A DNA stretch of 64,000 nt from Chryseobacterium candidae (GTDB lineage Bacteria; Bacteroidota; Bacteroidia; Flavobacteriales; Weeksellaceae): contig NZ_SDLV01000012.1 in the NCBI RefSeq assembly GCF_004916905.1, positions 100,730 to 164,729 on the forward strand. The letters run 5' to 3'. The notes under the pieces are model-generated. The model had not been told where the DNA came from. It was given only the letters and a program-made list of their open reading frames with translations, and did not search any database. Both the position numbers and the translations under genes were made by a program. Below, piece after piece: positions 47,248-56,185 of the stretch. Position 1 is the first letter of the stretch. Every line of letters begins with the position of its first letter.

Positions 47248-50082
47248 ATGGACGCAACACAAGATAAAAGGCTGTTTCTCATCGATGCTTATGCGATGAT
47301 TTTCAGAGGATATTACGCATTGATCAGGAATCCGAGACTCACCAGTACAGGTTTGGATACTTCTGCCATCTTCGGTTTTACCAATTCTCTCATAGAATTG
47401 ATCAGAAGAGAAAAACCAACACATCTGGCAGTAGTTTTTGATGTAGGCCAGGCCAGTGTGAGGACGGATGACTACTCAGATTACAAAGCCAACAGAAGCG
47501 AGACTCCTGAAGCGATCAAAATTGCTGTTCCATACATCCATAAAATTCTGGAAGCAATGCATATCCCGATTCTTGGAGTGGAAGGATATGAAGCCGATGA
47601 TGTCATTGGGACTATTGCGTGCAAAGCAGAAAAAGAAGGATACACCACTTTCATGGTGACGCCGGATAAAGATTTTGCACAGCTGGTTACCGATAAAATT
47701 AAAATTTATAAACCAGGCTTAAAAGGCGGTGATATTGAGATTCTGGGAGTTGAAGAAGTAAAGGCAAAATATGAGATTGAAGATCCAAAGCAGGTGATTG
47801 ATTTCCTGGCCATGATGGGTGATGCAGTAGATAATATCCCTGGACTGGAAGGAGTAGGAGAGAAAACTGCCATGAAATTCCTGAAAGAATTCGGAAATAT
47901 TGAAACGTTGCTTGCCAATACCGATAAGCTTAAAGGAAAACTGAAGGAAAAAGTAGAAGCTTCTGCGGAGCGTGGTATTTTGTCTAAAAAATTAGCGACT
48001 ATCATCTGTGATGCTCCTGTAGAATTCCATCAGGAACAATATGACCTTGAAACTCCGGATTTTGAAAAAGTAAAAGAAGTCTTTGATGAAATAGAATTCA
48101 GAAGACTATATGAAAATCTATACAGAGCTTTTGCTCCTTCCACTACAGAAACATTAGTGGTGAGTGAAGTAGAAGTGAAGCAGAGTCCAACAGGAGCAGA
48201 AGTTAAAGGGCAGGCGATGCAGCTTGACCTTTTTGCCAATTTCGAAGAATTGGAGCAGGCTACTTCTACAAAGTCTACCATTGAGAATAATGATCACCTT
48301 TATCAGTTTATCAATAATCCGAAAGCACAGAAAAAACTGGTCGAAAACCTGCTCCAGCAAAAAGTAGTTTGTTTTGATACAGAAACTACTTCATTAAATG
48401 AGCTGGAAGCAGAATTGGTAGGAATGAGCTTCTCTTACAAGAAAGGACTTGCTTACTATATTCCACTTTCTGAAAACAGAGAAGAAGTGTTGCAGACCCT
48501 GGAAATTTTCAGACCGTTTTTCGAAAAAGAAGACCTACTGAAAATTGCTCACAATCTTAAATACGATTATAAAGTTTTAAAACAATACGATATCACCGTG
48601 AAAGGGGCCATGTTCGATACCATGATTGCCCATTACCTCCTGAATCCGGACGGAAGACACGGGATGGATTACCTTTCAGAAGTATACCTGAACTATAAAC
48701 CTGTATCCATTGAAACCATCATCGGAAAAAAAGGAAAAAAACAGGGGACTTTCAGAGATGCTGATCTGAGAACGCAAACAGATTACGCAGCGGAAGATGC
48801 AGATATAACTTTCCAACTGTATGAGCTTTTTGCACCACAGCTTAAAAAAGAAAATCTGGAAGAGCTTTTCTACAATATTGAGATGCCTCTGATGGAAGTG
48901 CTCGCGAAAATGGAACTGGCAGGAATTTCTCTGGATGAAAAATGGCTGGCTCAGGAAAGTGTTGACCTTGAGAATGACCTGAAACAACTGGAAGCAAAGA
49001 TTTTTGAACTTTCAGAAGAAGAATTCAATATGAATTCACCTAAACAACTGGGAGAGATTCTTTTTGAAAAATTACAGCTGGATCCGAAAGCCAAAAAAAC
49101 AAAGACCGGACAATATGCAACCTCAGAAGATGTTCTTCAGAAGTTATCTTCAAAACATGAAATCATCAAGCATATCCTGGAATACAGAACCTATCAGAAA
49201 TTAAAATCAACCTATGTAGACGCTCTGCCTTCACAGATTGAGAAAAAAGATAACAGAGTACATACCAACTTCTCACAGACTACAGCCGCTACAGGCCGTT
49301 TGGCAAGTGTAAACCCGAACCTGCAGAATATTCCGATCCGAACGGTGAGAGGGCAGCAGATTCGTGGAGCTTTTGTTTCCGGAGAAGGGAAAAAGATTAT
49401 TTCTGCCGATTATTCACAGATTGAACTTCGTTTAATTGCTGAAATTTCAGGAGAGGATAATATGATTAAAGCCTTCCAGGATGGAGAAGATATCCACGCT
49501 TCTACAGCAGCCAAACTCTTTAAAATTCCTTTGGCTGAGGTGTCTAAAACCCAGAGAAGTCAGGCTAAGACTGTAAATTTTGGGATTATCTACGGACAGG
49601 GAGCTTTTGCTTTGGCTGAGCAAACGGGATTATCCCGTACAGAAGCTAAACAAATGATCGAAGCTTATTTCGAAACGTATCCGAAACTGAAGGAATATAT
49701 GGCAGAGCAGGTGAGTAAAGCGCGCCAGTTAGGATATGTGGAAACCATATTGGGAAGAAAACGTCATCTGAAAGATATCAACTCTAATAACTTTGTGGTA
49801 AGAGGTCATGCAGAAAGAAATGCTGTAAACGCACCTGTTCAGGGAAGTGCGGCAGATGTTGTAAAGCTTGCCATGATTAAAATAGACCGAGAATTGGAAG
49901 AGAAACAGCTTAAAACAAAAATGCTGCTTCAGGTACATGACGAACTGGTGTTTGAATCTCCGGTAGATGAGATTGATACCGCTTCAAAACTCATCAAAAC
50001 TGAAATGGAAAGTGCCTTAAAAACACAGGTTCCATTATTGGTAGAAATTGGAGTAGGGGACAACTGGTTAGAAGCACATTAA
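47248..50082 (+). CDS. polA: DNA polymerase I
   Basis: A frame is open from 47113, but the ATG at 47248 (MDATQDKRLFLIDAYAMIFR) begins the conserved protein. The 944-residue product has the 5'-3' exonuclease domain (about residues 1-290; VVFDVGQASVRTDDYSDYKA), an intact 3'-5' proofreading domain (VVCFDTETTSLNELEAELV, with the DTET metal motif) and the polymerase domain with motif A ISADYSQIELRLIAEISGED, motif B RSQAKTVNFGIIYGQG and motif C LLQVHDELVFE. It fills gaps and removes RNA primers. It ends in a strong bidirectional terminator. Confidence 0.96.
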   Translation: MDATQDKRLFLIDAYAMIFRGYYALIRNPRLTSTGLDTSAIFGFTNSLIELIRREKPTHLAVVFDVGQASVRTDDYSDYKANRSETPEAIKIAVPYIHKILEAMHIPILGVEGYEADDVIGTIACKAEKEGYTTFMVTPDKDFAQLVTDKIKIYKPGLKGGDIEILGVEEVKAKYEIEDPKQVIDFLAMMGDAVDNIPGLEGVGEKTAMKFLKEFGNIETLLANTDKLKGKLKEKVEASAERGILSKKLATIICDAPVEFHQEQYDLETPDFEKVKEVFDEIEFRRLYENLYRAFAPSTTETLVVSEVEVKQSPTGAEVKGQAMQLDLFANFEELEQATSTKSTIENNDHLYQFINNPKAQKKLVENLLQQKVVCFDTETTSLNELEAELVGMSFSYKKGLAYYIPLSENREEVLQTLEIFRPFFEKEDLLKIAHNLKYDYKVLKQYDITVKGAMFDTMIAHYLLNPDGRHGMDYLSEVYLNYKPVSIETIIGKKGKKQGTFRDADLRTQTDYAAEDADITFQLYELFAPQLKKENLEELFYNIEMPLMEVLAKMELAGISLDEKWLAQESVDLENDLKQLEAKIFELSEEEFNMNSPKQLGEILFEKLQLDPKAKKTKTGQYATSEDVLQKLSSKHEIIKHILEYRTYQKLKSTYVDALPSQIEKKDNRVHTNFSQTTAATGRLASVNPNLQNIPIRTVRGQQIRGAFVSGEGKKIISADYSQIELRLIAEISGEDNMIKAFQDGEDIHASTAAKLFKIPLAEVSKTQRSQAKTVNFGIIYGQGAFALAEQTGLSRTEAKQMIEAYFETYPKLKEYMAEQVSKARQLGYVETILGRKRHLKDINSNNFVVRGHAERNAVNAPVQGSAADVVKLAMIKIDRELEEKQLKTKMLLQVHDELVFESPVDEIDTASKLIKTEMESALKTQVPLLVEIGVGDNWLEAH

Positions 50083-50108
50083 TAAACAGAACGTATCCCT
50101 AACGATAT

Positions 50109-50142
50109 AAAAAACTTCCGCCTTTTGGGCGGAAGTTTTTTG
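50109..50142. terminator. Bidirectional terminator
   Basis: AAAACTTCCGCC and GGCGGAAGTTTT form a perfect 12-bp stem with A and T tracts on both sides, between polA and the convergent Imm22-type gene. Confidence 0.9.
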
Positions 50143-50165
50143 TTGTACTGATTTTATCTTCTTTT

Positions 50166-50564
50166 TTAAATATCGTATTCTATTTCTCCCACATAATGCA
50201 GTGAAAAATCATCATTTTCTACAGAAACCGGATTAGGAATAACAAATCGTGTCGCAAAGATGATCGCATTCACGGGCGTGTCCAGACTAAGTTCATTCAG
50301 CTTTTTTTCTAAGATCGGAATCCATTGGTCAGCATAAGAATATTCTGCAAATTTGTCATAAAGACTAAGGCTTTCATCCTCAAAACCATATTCTATAAAG
50401 TCATCGTCAAACCACTTGATATTCTGTGATTCTGCAAACTTGGAAACATACTGATCATCAGTTTCTTCCTCTATATAATAATTTTCATCCTCCTCTACGA
50501 AGCTATAGAAATCTTCTTCATTTTTGAAATATCCTAACCAGAAGTGTGAAATTTCTTTATCCAT
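50166..50564 (-). CDS. Orphan Imm22-type immunity protein
   Basis: A 132-residue very acidic protein. The pattern SHFWLGYFKNEEDFYSFVEE, YVSKFAESQNIKWFDDDFIE and ATRFVIPNP resembles the Imm22 family (DUF4284) of polymorphic-toxin immunity proteins, which have a conserved Trp-x-Gly near the start and WYD/WFD in the middle. No toxin gene is adjacent, so it may protect against toxins of sister strains. It is probably co-transcribed with the secreted protein gene 15 bp upstream. The family call is from memory and moderately sure. Confidence 0.65.
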   Translation of the reverse strand: MDKEISHFWLGYFKNEEDFYSFVEEDENYYIEEETDDQYVSKFAESQNIKWFDDDFIEYGFEDESLSLYDKFAEYSYADQWIPILEKKLNELSLDTPVNAIIFATRFVIPNPVSVENDDFSLHYVGEIEYDI

Positions 50565-50579
50565 AATTGTATATAAGTT

Positions 50580-51164
50580 TTATTTTTTAATATTTTTTAG
50601 CAAGTGAGATTTTTCACCGCTGATAAGCATACTGGTCATTATTGTGAAGCCTGTTTCATCTCCTATATTCACATTGATTTTTTCTGAAAACTGCTGAATG
50701 AAATCTCCATTATTAAGATCATAGAGCCGGAATAATGAATTTCCAAAGGTCATTCCCATAGATTGGTTGATATTGAAAACAACCGGAAGCAGTAATAGAT
50801 CTGCATTGCCGAATTTTTCTTTAATATAGTTCATTTCCTCACCAGTTATTATGCCTGTAAGATTAGGAAACATTTTTACTTCTTTGGATTTATAATCTTT
50901 CTCAGCGATTTTCTTTAAAATATCGATCACCCTTGTATCCATATTTGCCCGTAAAACAGCTGCATCTTTAAATTTTAATTGAAGAGTATCCCTTAAAATT
51001 TGATTTGTAATATCGTCATTATCTTTAAAATCATTGATAATGGGTACAAAAGCAACCGTTGACCCATCACTTTTAAAAGAATAATTTTCATTAAATACTT
51101 TTTGGGCATGTAAAAATGTCATTCCGGATAATACGGTAAATAATGCGAAAATAAGGTTTTTCAT
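50580..51164 (-). CDS. Secreted protein of unknown function
   Basis: A 194-residue protein with a signal peptide (MKNLIFALFTVLSGMTFLHA). The mature part has alternating strands and helices (VAFVPIINDFKDNDDITNQI, ADLLLLPVVFNINQSMGMTF and SLFRLYDLNNGDFIQQFSEK). The pattern, a putative nucleotide-like fold with a late hydrophobic strand, recalls the CsgG-related periplasmic domains but I cannot assign a family. Its stop is 15 bp from the Imm22-type gene. Confidence 0.65.
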   Translation of the reverse strand: MKNLIFALFTVLSGMTFLHAQKVFNENYSFKSDGSTVAFVPIINDFKDNDDITNQILRDTLQLKFKDAAVLRANMDTRVIDILKKIAEKDYKSKEVKMFPNLTGIITGEEMNYIKEKFGNADLLLLPVVFNINQSMGMTFGNSLFRLYDLNNGDFIQQFSEKINVNIGDETGFTIMTSMLISGEKSHLLKNIKK

Positions 51165-51353
51165 AGGCGTTTTTTATGACAATCTCTTTGTTGAATCCCT
51201 TTTATGCAAGGAAATTGCTGTAACTAAAATATAATATTACAAAAGTTTTTTCCAGAAATACATTTTTTGAGGAAACAACATAAAATCCCCGCAGCAAAGA
51301 TAGTTCCTTAATAGTATTTATTGTAAATTTATTATCTGTTTAAATTGTAAAAT

Positions 51354-52001
51354 ATGGATTTTCTTCAGGATCATTACGCCATTAAAAATGAATTGCTGCT
51401 TATCCTTATATCTGTTATTTTAGGACTGTTCATTGGTGCCGAAAGAGAATACCGTAATAAATCGGCTGGTCTCAGAACCTTTATTCTTGTGTGTTTTGGA
51501 GCCTGCCTGTTTACCATACTTTCTATAAAAATAGGTGTTGCCAATCCGGATCGTTTGGCAGCCAATATCATTACGGGAATCGGATTTCTGGGAGCAGGAG
51601 TTATTTTCAAAGGAGATAATAAAATTGAAGGAATTACCACAGCAACCACTATTTGGGCCACCGCTTCTATAGGAATGGCGGTAGGTTCCGGCTATATTTA
51701 TATTGCGCTCCTGGGAACGGCGTTAGTTTTAATTGTTTTGAGTGCCTTAACCTATCTTCAGAATTTTATTGATAATTTCCATAAAGTGAGAGAATATAGA
51801 ATAACACTTACCCATTCAGAAGATATTAAATATTGTGAAAATATTTTTAAAGAATATCATTTAAACTATCAGATGATCAAGCAGCAGTATTCACAGGGAA
51901 GTTTGGCTGTCATATGGAGACTGACAGGTAAAAATACCCATCACGAAGAAGTAATCAGAAGGCTGGTAGACGATCCGAAGATTATAGCCTATCAGTTTTA
52001 G
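51354..52001 (+). CDS. MgtC/SapB family membrane protein
   Basis: A 215-residue protein with about five transmembrane segments in the N-terminal 140 residues. The motifs LGLFIGAEREYRNKSAGLRT and IITGIGFLGAGVIF, then GITTATTIWATASIGMAVG, are diagnostic of MgtC/SapB. The C-terminal 70 residues form a cytosolic ACT-like domain (YRITLTHSEDIKYCENIFKE). MgtC is linked to magnesium-limited growth and modulation of the F-type ATPase; many relatives have unknown roles. It is a single gene. Confidence 0.9.
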   Translation: MDFLQDHYAIKNELLLILISVILGLFIGAEREYRNKSAGLRTFILVCFGACLFTILSIKIGVANPDRLAANIITGIGFLGAGVIFKGDNKIEGITTATTIWATASIGMAVGSGYIYIALLGTALVLIVLSALTYLQNFIDNFHKVREYRITLTHSEDIKYCENIFKEYHLNYQMIKQQYSQGSLAVIWRLTGKNTHHEEVIRRLVDDPKIIAYQF

Positions 52002-52014
52002 GATATAAAAGCAA

Positions 52015-52042
52015 AAAAATAAAGGCTCAAGCCTTTATTTTT
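52015..52042. terminator. Bidirectional terminator
   Basis: AAAAATAAAGGC and GCCTTTATTTTT form a perfect stem with a 4-base loop between the mgtC-like gene and the convergent NlpE-like gene, overlapping the stop codon of the latter. Confidence 0.8.
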
Positions 52043-52526
52043 ATTTTTTCTTGAATACATAAAGATCCTTGTTTGGGCCATCAATCTCTTTTCCTTCCAT
52101 ATCCAGTTGGATCAGCATATTCTCACCTACTTTATATTTATAGTTGGCAGATTTCCCTTTTAAAGTAATCATGCTTCCTGTAGCATCCCATACAAAAGAA
52201 CCTTTATCCTGGTTTTTTGAATTTCTCTCAAGGTATTCCTCGGTAATACTGAATGTTTTATCATCATTTAATGTCAAAGAAGTCTTTATTCCCGGGCAGT
52301 CGGCGCAGGGAACTGTTGCTTCATAAGTTCCCGCCCAGTCCAGTGCATTTTCAGAGGTATCACCTGCAGCTGTAGGAGTAGCTTTAGTGATGCTGTCTGT
52401 AGCAGCAGGTTGTACAGCCACAGCAGAATCTGTAGTGTTGGTCGTTTCAGTAGCTTCCTTTTTAGAACATGAAGCGAGGAAGAGAACAGATGTCATTCCT
52501 AACACAAACATTTTGCTTTTCATCAT
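52041..52526 (-). CDS. NlpE-like copper-resistance lipoprotein
   Basis: The Met at 52526 (or 52523) begins a lipoprotein signal (MKSKMFVLGMTSVLFLASCS); codons upstream do not extend it sensibly. After a Thr/Ala-rich linker comes the NlpE N-terminal domain: DWAGTYEATVPCADCPGIKT, with the conserved Cys-Ala-Asp-Cys, then LTLNDDKTFSITEEYL and GSFVWDATGSMITLKG. NlpE in E. coli senses surface contact and envelope copper stress. There is no Cpx system in this group, so the role here may be metal binding only. Confidence 0.88.
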   Translation of the reverse strand: MMKSKMFVLGMTSVLFLASCSKKEATETTNTTDSAVAVQPAATDSITKATPTAAGDTSENALDWAGTYEATVPCADCPGIKTSLTLNDDKTFSITEEYLERNSKNQDKGSFVWDATGSMITLKGKSANYKYKVGENMLIQLDMEGKEIDGPNKDLYVFKKK

Positions 52527-52571
52527 AATAATTAATTTAAGGATGTTTTTTAACAATAAAGTTACTTCCAA

Positions 52572-52976
52572 TCAACAAAAACTGAGCCAGAGGAACATTG
52601 AAGAGCAGATTTCAGCAATGGTGAATAGTCAATTCGCTTTACTTGTCAATTTTTATTTTTTGCATCAATTTTAAATGAGTAAATGATGAATTGGAAGTGC
52701 CTTCTGAGAAAAAAATCACCATTCACTTGCGAAGCAAATTCACCATTGACTATCCAACTTTTGAATGCATTGTGAAGAGTGAATAGTCAATTCGCTTTGC
52801 TTGTCAATATTTCATGAATTTACTTCTGTCTGATCATAAAAATTCACCTTTCACTTGTGAAGCAAAATTGGCCATTCACGATCAACCTTTTTAAAAAAGA
52901 CCTCGCAACAGTTTTTCCATCTCTTTTATAAAGCCTGTTCATATTTTTCTTTGTAAATTGGGGCAAAATTTTGATT
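52572..52976. repeat. Gap with 30-bp direct repeats and related inverted motifs
   Basis: A 30-bp unit opening GTGAATAGTCAATTCGCTTT occurs at 52621-52650 and again at 52779-52808 with one mismatch. Related motifs in the opposite sense, TCACTTGCGAAGCAAATTC (about 52723) and TCACTTGTGAAGCAAAATT (about 52851), alternate with them. No open frame is visible. The right end presumably contains the promoter of the S46 peptidase gene. Confidence 0.6.
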
Positions 52977-55115
52977 ATGACAAAAAAGATACTTTTATCT
53001 GTATTTCTTTTGCCGGCTGCAATGGCATTTGCGCAACAATATGGAGGAATGTGGATTCCTACAGAGCTGAATGAAAAGGAAATGAAGGATTTAGGAATGA
53101 AGATCTCTGCAAAAGATATTTTCAATCCTCAGAAACCAAGCATTAAAGATGCGGTTGTACAGTTTAACGGCGGATGTACTGCAGAAATTATTTCACCTAA
53201 AGGATTGCTTTTAACCAACCATCACTGTGGTTTTGGGCAGATTCAGGCACACTCTACCGTTCAGAATGACCTGCTTTCAAACGGATTCTGGGCAAAAAAT
53301 ACAGCAGGAGAACTTCCCAACCCGGGAGTAAAAGTAGATTTTATTGTAGATATAAAAGAAGTTACTGATCCCATATTAGAAGGTACAGATAACCTTACAG
53401 AACCTGAACTTACTAAAAAGATCAACAACAATATTGAGGTGTATAAAAACTCTCAGAAAATTGAATCTTACCAGTCGATCATGGTAAAGCCAATGTATTA
53501 TGGAAACAAGTACTATGCTTATACCATAGAAACGTATAAAGATATCCGTCTTGTAGGAGCACCTCCTCAAAGTATCGGGAAATTCGGAAGTGATACTGAC
53601 AACTGGGTTTGGCCGAGACACACAGGGGATTTCTCTATGTTCAGAATTTATGCGGACAAGAACAACAAACCTGCAGAATATTCAAAAGACAACGTACCTT
53701 ACGTTCCAAAACACTACTTACCGGTTTCTATCAAAGATAAAAACGAGAACGATTTTACTTTTGTTTTCGGATTCCCGGGAAAAACTACAGAATACCTTCC
53801 TGCAATCGCTGTAGAGAAGATCATGAAAGATATTGATCCTGCAAGAATTGCGGTACGAGATGTTGCTTTAAAAACGTTGGATGAAAAAATGCGTGTTGAT
53901 AATGAAACACGTATCAAATATGCTTCAAAATATGCTTCCGTTGCAAACTACTGGAAAAAGTGGATTGGTGAAATAGAAGGATTGAAAAAATCCAATGCAG
54001 TAGAAAAGAAAATAATGTATGAAGGTTCTTTGGTAGCTAAAAACCCGGAGATTAAAACTACTTTGGATCAGCTGAATAAACTGTACAATGATCAGGCTCC
54101 TTATGCATTAAACAATGCTTACTTCACAGAAGTTATCAAAAATGCTGAGACTTTGAAATTAGCTGGTGATTATTATGACTTCGTTGCTTCTGTAGAAGCA
54201 GGGAGAATGGATGAAAAGGAACTTTCAAAACTGAAAACAAAATTAACTTCTTTCTATAAAGACTACAGTGCAGAGCTAGATGCTAAAGTAACAGCAAAAC
54301 TATTGGCTTTATACGTTAATAAAACGGCACCTCAGTTTTTACCAACGGGATTCAACAAATATAAAGATGAAAATGCCAATATTCCTGTTATAGAAGATAT
54401 GTCTAAAAACTCTGTTATTACAGGAAGAACAGCTGTAAACGGAGGAACATTGACTGCCGATATTGATAAAGCATTTTCTAATCAGGATAAACTGATAAAG
54501 ACTTTAAAGAAAGATCCTATTTATCAATTATATGTTTCGATGAAAGAAACCTATACGAAAACTGCAGATCCGCAATATACTTCTATGCAGGCAAAAATTG
54601 ATGCTTTACAGAAGAAATTCATGGCACAGCAGATGAAGACGGATAAAGACAGAAAATTCTTCCCGGATGCGAACTCAACACTTCGTGTAACGTATGGTAA
54701 AGTAAAAGGTTCTACTCCCAGAGATGCGGTTTCTTACGGATACCAGACTCATCTTGCAGGGGTAATGGAAAAGTACGTTCCCGGAGATTATGAATTTGAT
54801 GTTCCAAAGAAACTGATTGATCTTTACAACAAAAAAGATTTCGGAATCTATAAAGATAAAACTGGTGATGTTCCTGTAGGGTTCACTGCAACGAACCATA
54901 CTACCGGAGGAAACTCAGGAAGCCCAGCTCTTGATGCCAACGGAAACCTTGTCGGATTGAACTTCGACAGACAGTGGGAAGGAACAATGAGTGATATCAA
55001 TTATGACCCGCGTTTCAGCCGAAATATTATGGTAGATACAAAATATATCCTTTTCATCATTGATAAGTTTGCTGATTCAAGATGGCTTGTTGATGAAATG
55101 AAAATCATAAAATAA
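52977..55115 (+). CDS. S46 family dipeptidyl-peptidase (DPP7/DPP11 type)
   Basis: The ATG at 52977 gives a signal peptide (MTKKILLSVFLLPAAMAFAQ). The 712-residue product has the chymotrypsin-like double barrel interrupted by a helical domain: the His region is LTNHHCGFGQIQAHS (about residue 80), the Ser region TTGGNSGSPALDANGNLVGL (about 646), and FGSDTDNWVWPRHTGDFSMF is a strongly conserved S46 segment. These periplasmic or outer-membrane exopeptidases release dipeptides for uptake by amino-acid-fermenting or proteolytic Bacteroidota. I cannot decide between DPP7 and DPP11 specificity by eye. Confidence 0.93.
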   Translation: MTKKILLSVFLLPAAMAFAQQYGGMWIPTELNEKEMKDLGMKISAKDIFNPQKPSIKDAVVQFNGGCTAEIISPKGLLLTNHHCGFGQIQAHSTVQNDLLSNGFWAKNTAGELPNPGVKVDFIVDIKEVTDPILEGTDNLTEPELTKKINNNIEVYKNSQKIESYQSIMVKPMYYGNKYYAYTIETYKDIRLVGAPPQSIGKFGSDTDNWVWPRHTGDFSMFRIYADKNNKPAEYSKDNVPYVPKHYLPVSIKDKNENDFTFVFGFPGKTTEYLPAIAVEKIMKDIDPARIAVRDVALKTLDEKMRVDNETRIKYASKYASVANYWKKWIGEIEGLKKSNAVEKKIMYEGSLVAKNPEIKTTLDQLNKLYNDQAPYALNNAYFTEVIKNAETLKLAGDYYDFVASVEAGRMDEKELSKLKTKLTSFYKDYSAELDAKVTAKLLALYVNKTAPQFLPTGFNKYKDENANIPVIEDMSKNSVITGRTAVNGGTLTADIDKAFSNQDKLIKTLKKDPIYQLYVSMKETYTKTADPQYTSMQAKIDALQKKFMAQQMKTDKDRKFFPDANSTLRVTYGKVKGSTPRDAVSYGYQTHLAGVMEKYVPGDYEFDVPKKLIDLYNKKDFGIYKDKTGDVPVGFTATNHTTGGNSGSPALDANGNLVGLNFDRQWEGTMSDINYDPRFSRNIMVDTKYILFIIDKFADSRWLVDEMKIIK

Positions 55116-55134
55116 TTTTAAAAGTTATACCTTT

Positions 55135-55175
55135 AAGAATCTATTTGAATTTAATTTTGAATAGATTCTTTTTTA
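55135..55175 (+). terminator. Terminator of the S46 peptidase gene
   Basis: AAGAATCTATT (55135-55145) pairs with AATAGATTCTT (55160-55170), followed by TTTTATTT. Confidence 0.8.
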
Positions 55176-55186
55176 TTTAAAATAGG

Positions 55187-56185
55187 ATGAAAAACAGAAT
55201 CATCAATGTTTTGGCAGCTTTTGAATCTGAGAATATCGGGAAATCATTTCCGCTGGATTATTGTCTGCCGCTTTATCATAGTGTTTCAGACAAAGAACTG
55301 CCTCATTTAAAACATGTGATCCGCTATAAGACGACCCAGCAGTTTGAAGACGATCTCGATCATATGGCCGGGAATTTTCAGTTTGTGAATTGGCAGGAGT
55401 TTAAAGAATTTACGTCCGGGAATTTCAAGCCTCAGAAAAAGATTGCCATGCTCACTTTTGATGATGGTTTCAGAGAATTCTATGATATTGTCGTTCCTAT
55501 TTTGGAAAGAAAGGGAATATATGCCTGCAATTTTATCAATCCCGCTTTCATAGACAATAAAGATATGATGTTCAGATGCAAAGCAAGCCTTCTTGCCGAT
55601 GCTGCTGAAAAAAAGAAAACCATTGATCCCGAAATTTATTTTATCTTATCGTTGAAAAATGCAGACAGAAGCATTTTACAAAAGAAAATTTTATCTGTAA
55701 ATTATCAGCAAAAAGATATTTTGGACAGGCTTGCTGAAAAATTTGAAATAGATTTTAAAGCGTATTCAAAAGAATATCAGCCTTATCTAAGCACAGAAGA
55801 ATTAAAAGAACTTACCCGTAAAGGTTTCGGAATTTCTTCGCACAGCTGGGATCATCCGAAATATGGAGACTTATCTTTGAAACGGCAGATGGAAACAACA
55901 GATAAAACCTTTGATTATTTAAAAGAAAATGGTTTTTTATACGAAAGTTTTGCCTTCCCTTTTACCGATTTTGAAGTAAAGAAAGAATTTTTTGATGAAC
56001 TTTATAAAAATGAAGACATCTACTGCAGCTTTGGGTGTGCAGGTATAAAACTGGACAGCGTAAAGAGAAATTTCCAGAGGATTCCAATGGAAATGGGAGA
56101 GAGCGGAGCACAGATACTGAAAAGGGAAATCACTTACTTCAGACTGAAAAGCCTTATTAATAAAAATATGATAGTGAGAAAATGA
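55187..56185 (+). CDS. Polysaccharide deacetylase family protein (NodB homology)
   Basis: A 332-residue protein without signal peptide. KKIAMLTFDDGFREFYDIV carries the catalytic/metal Asp-Asp pair (about residues 88-92), and GISSHSWDHPKYGDLSLKRQ provides the HxxxH metal site (about residues 223-227). SFAFPFTDFEVKKEFFDEL corresponds to motif 3. These CE4 enzymes remove N-acetyl groups from sugars. Lack of an export signal suggests a cytosolic substrate such as a lipid-linked or nucleotide sugar. Its stop overlaps the next gene by 4 bp, so the deacetylase and the acetyltransferase are made together. Confidence 0.87.
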   Translation: MKNRIINVLAAFESENIGKSFPLDYCLPLYHSVSDKELPHLKHVIRYKTTQQFEDDLDHMAGNFQFVNWQEFKEFTSGNFKPQKKIAMLTFDDGFREFYDIVVPILERKGIYACNFINPAFIDNKDMMFRCKASLLADAAEKKKTIDPEIYFILSLKNADRSILQKKILSVNYQQKDILDRLAEKFEIDFKAYSKEYQPYLSTEELKELTRKGFGISSHSWDHPKYGDLSLKRQMETTDKTFDYLKENGFLYESFAFPFTDFEVKKEFFDELYKNEDIYCSFGCAGIKLDSVKRNFQRIPMEMGESGAQILKREITYFRLKSLINKNMIVRK

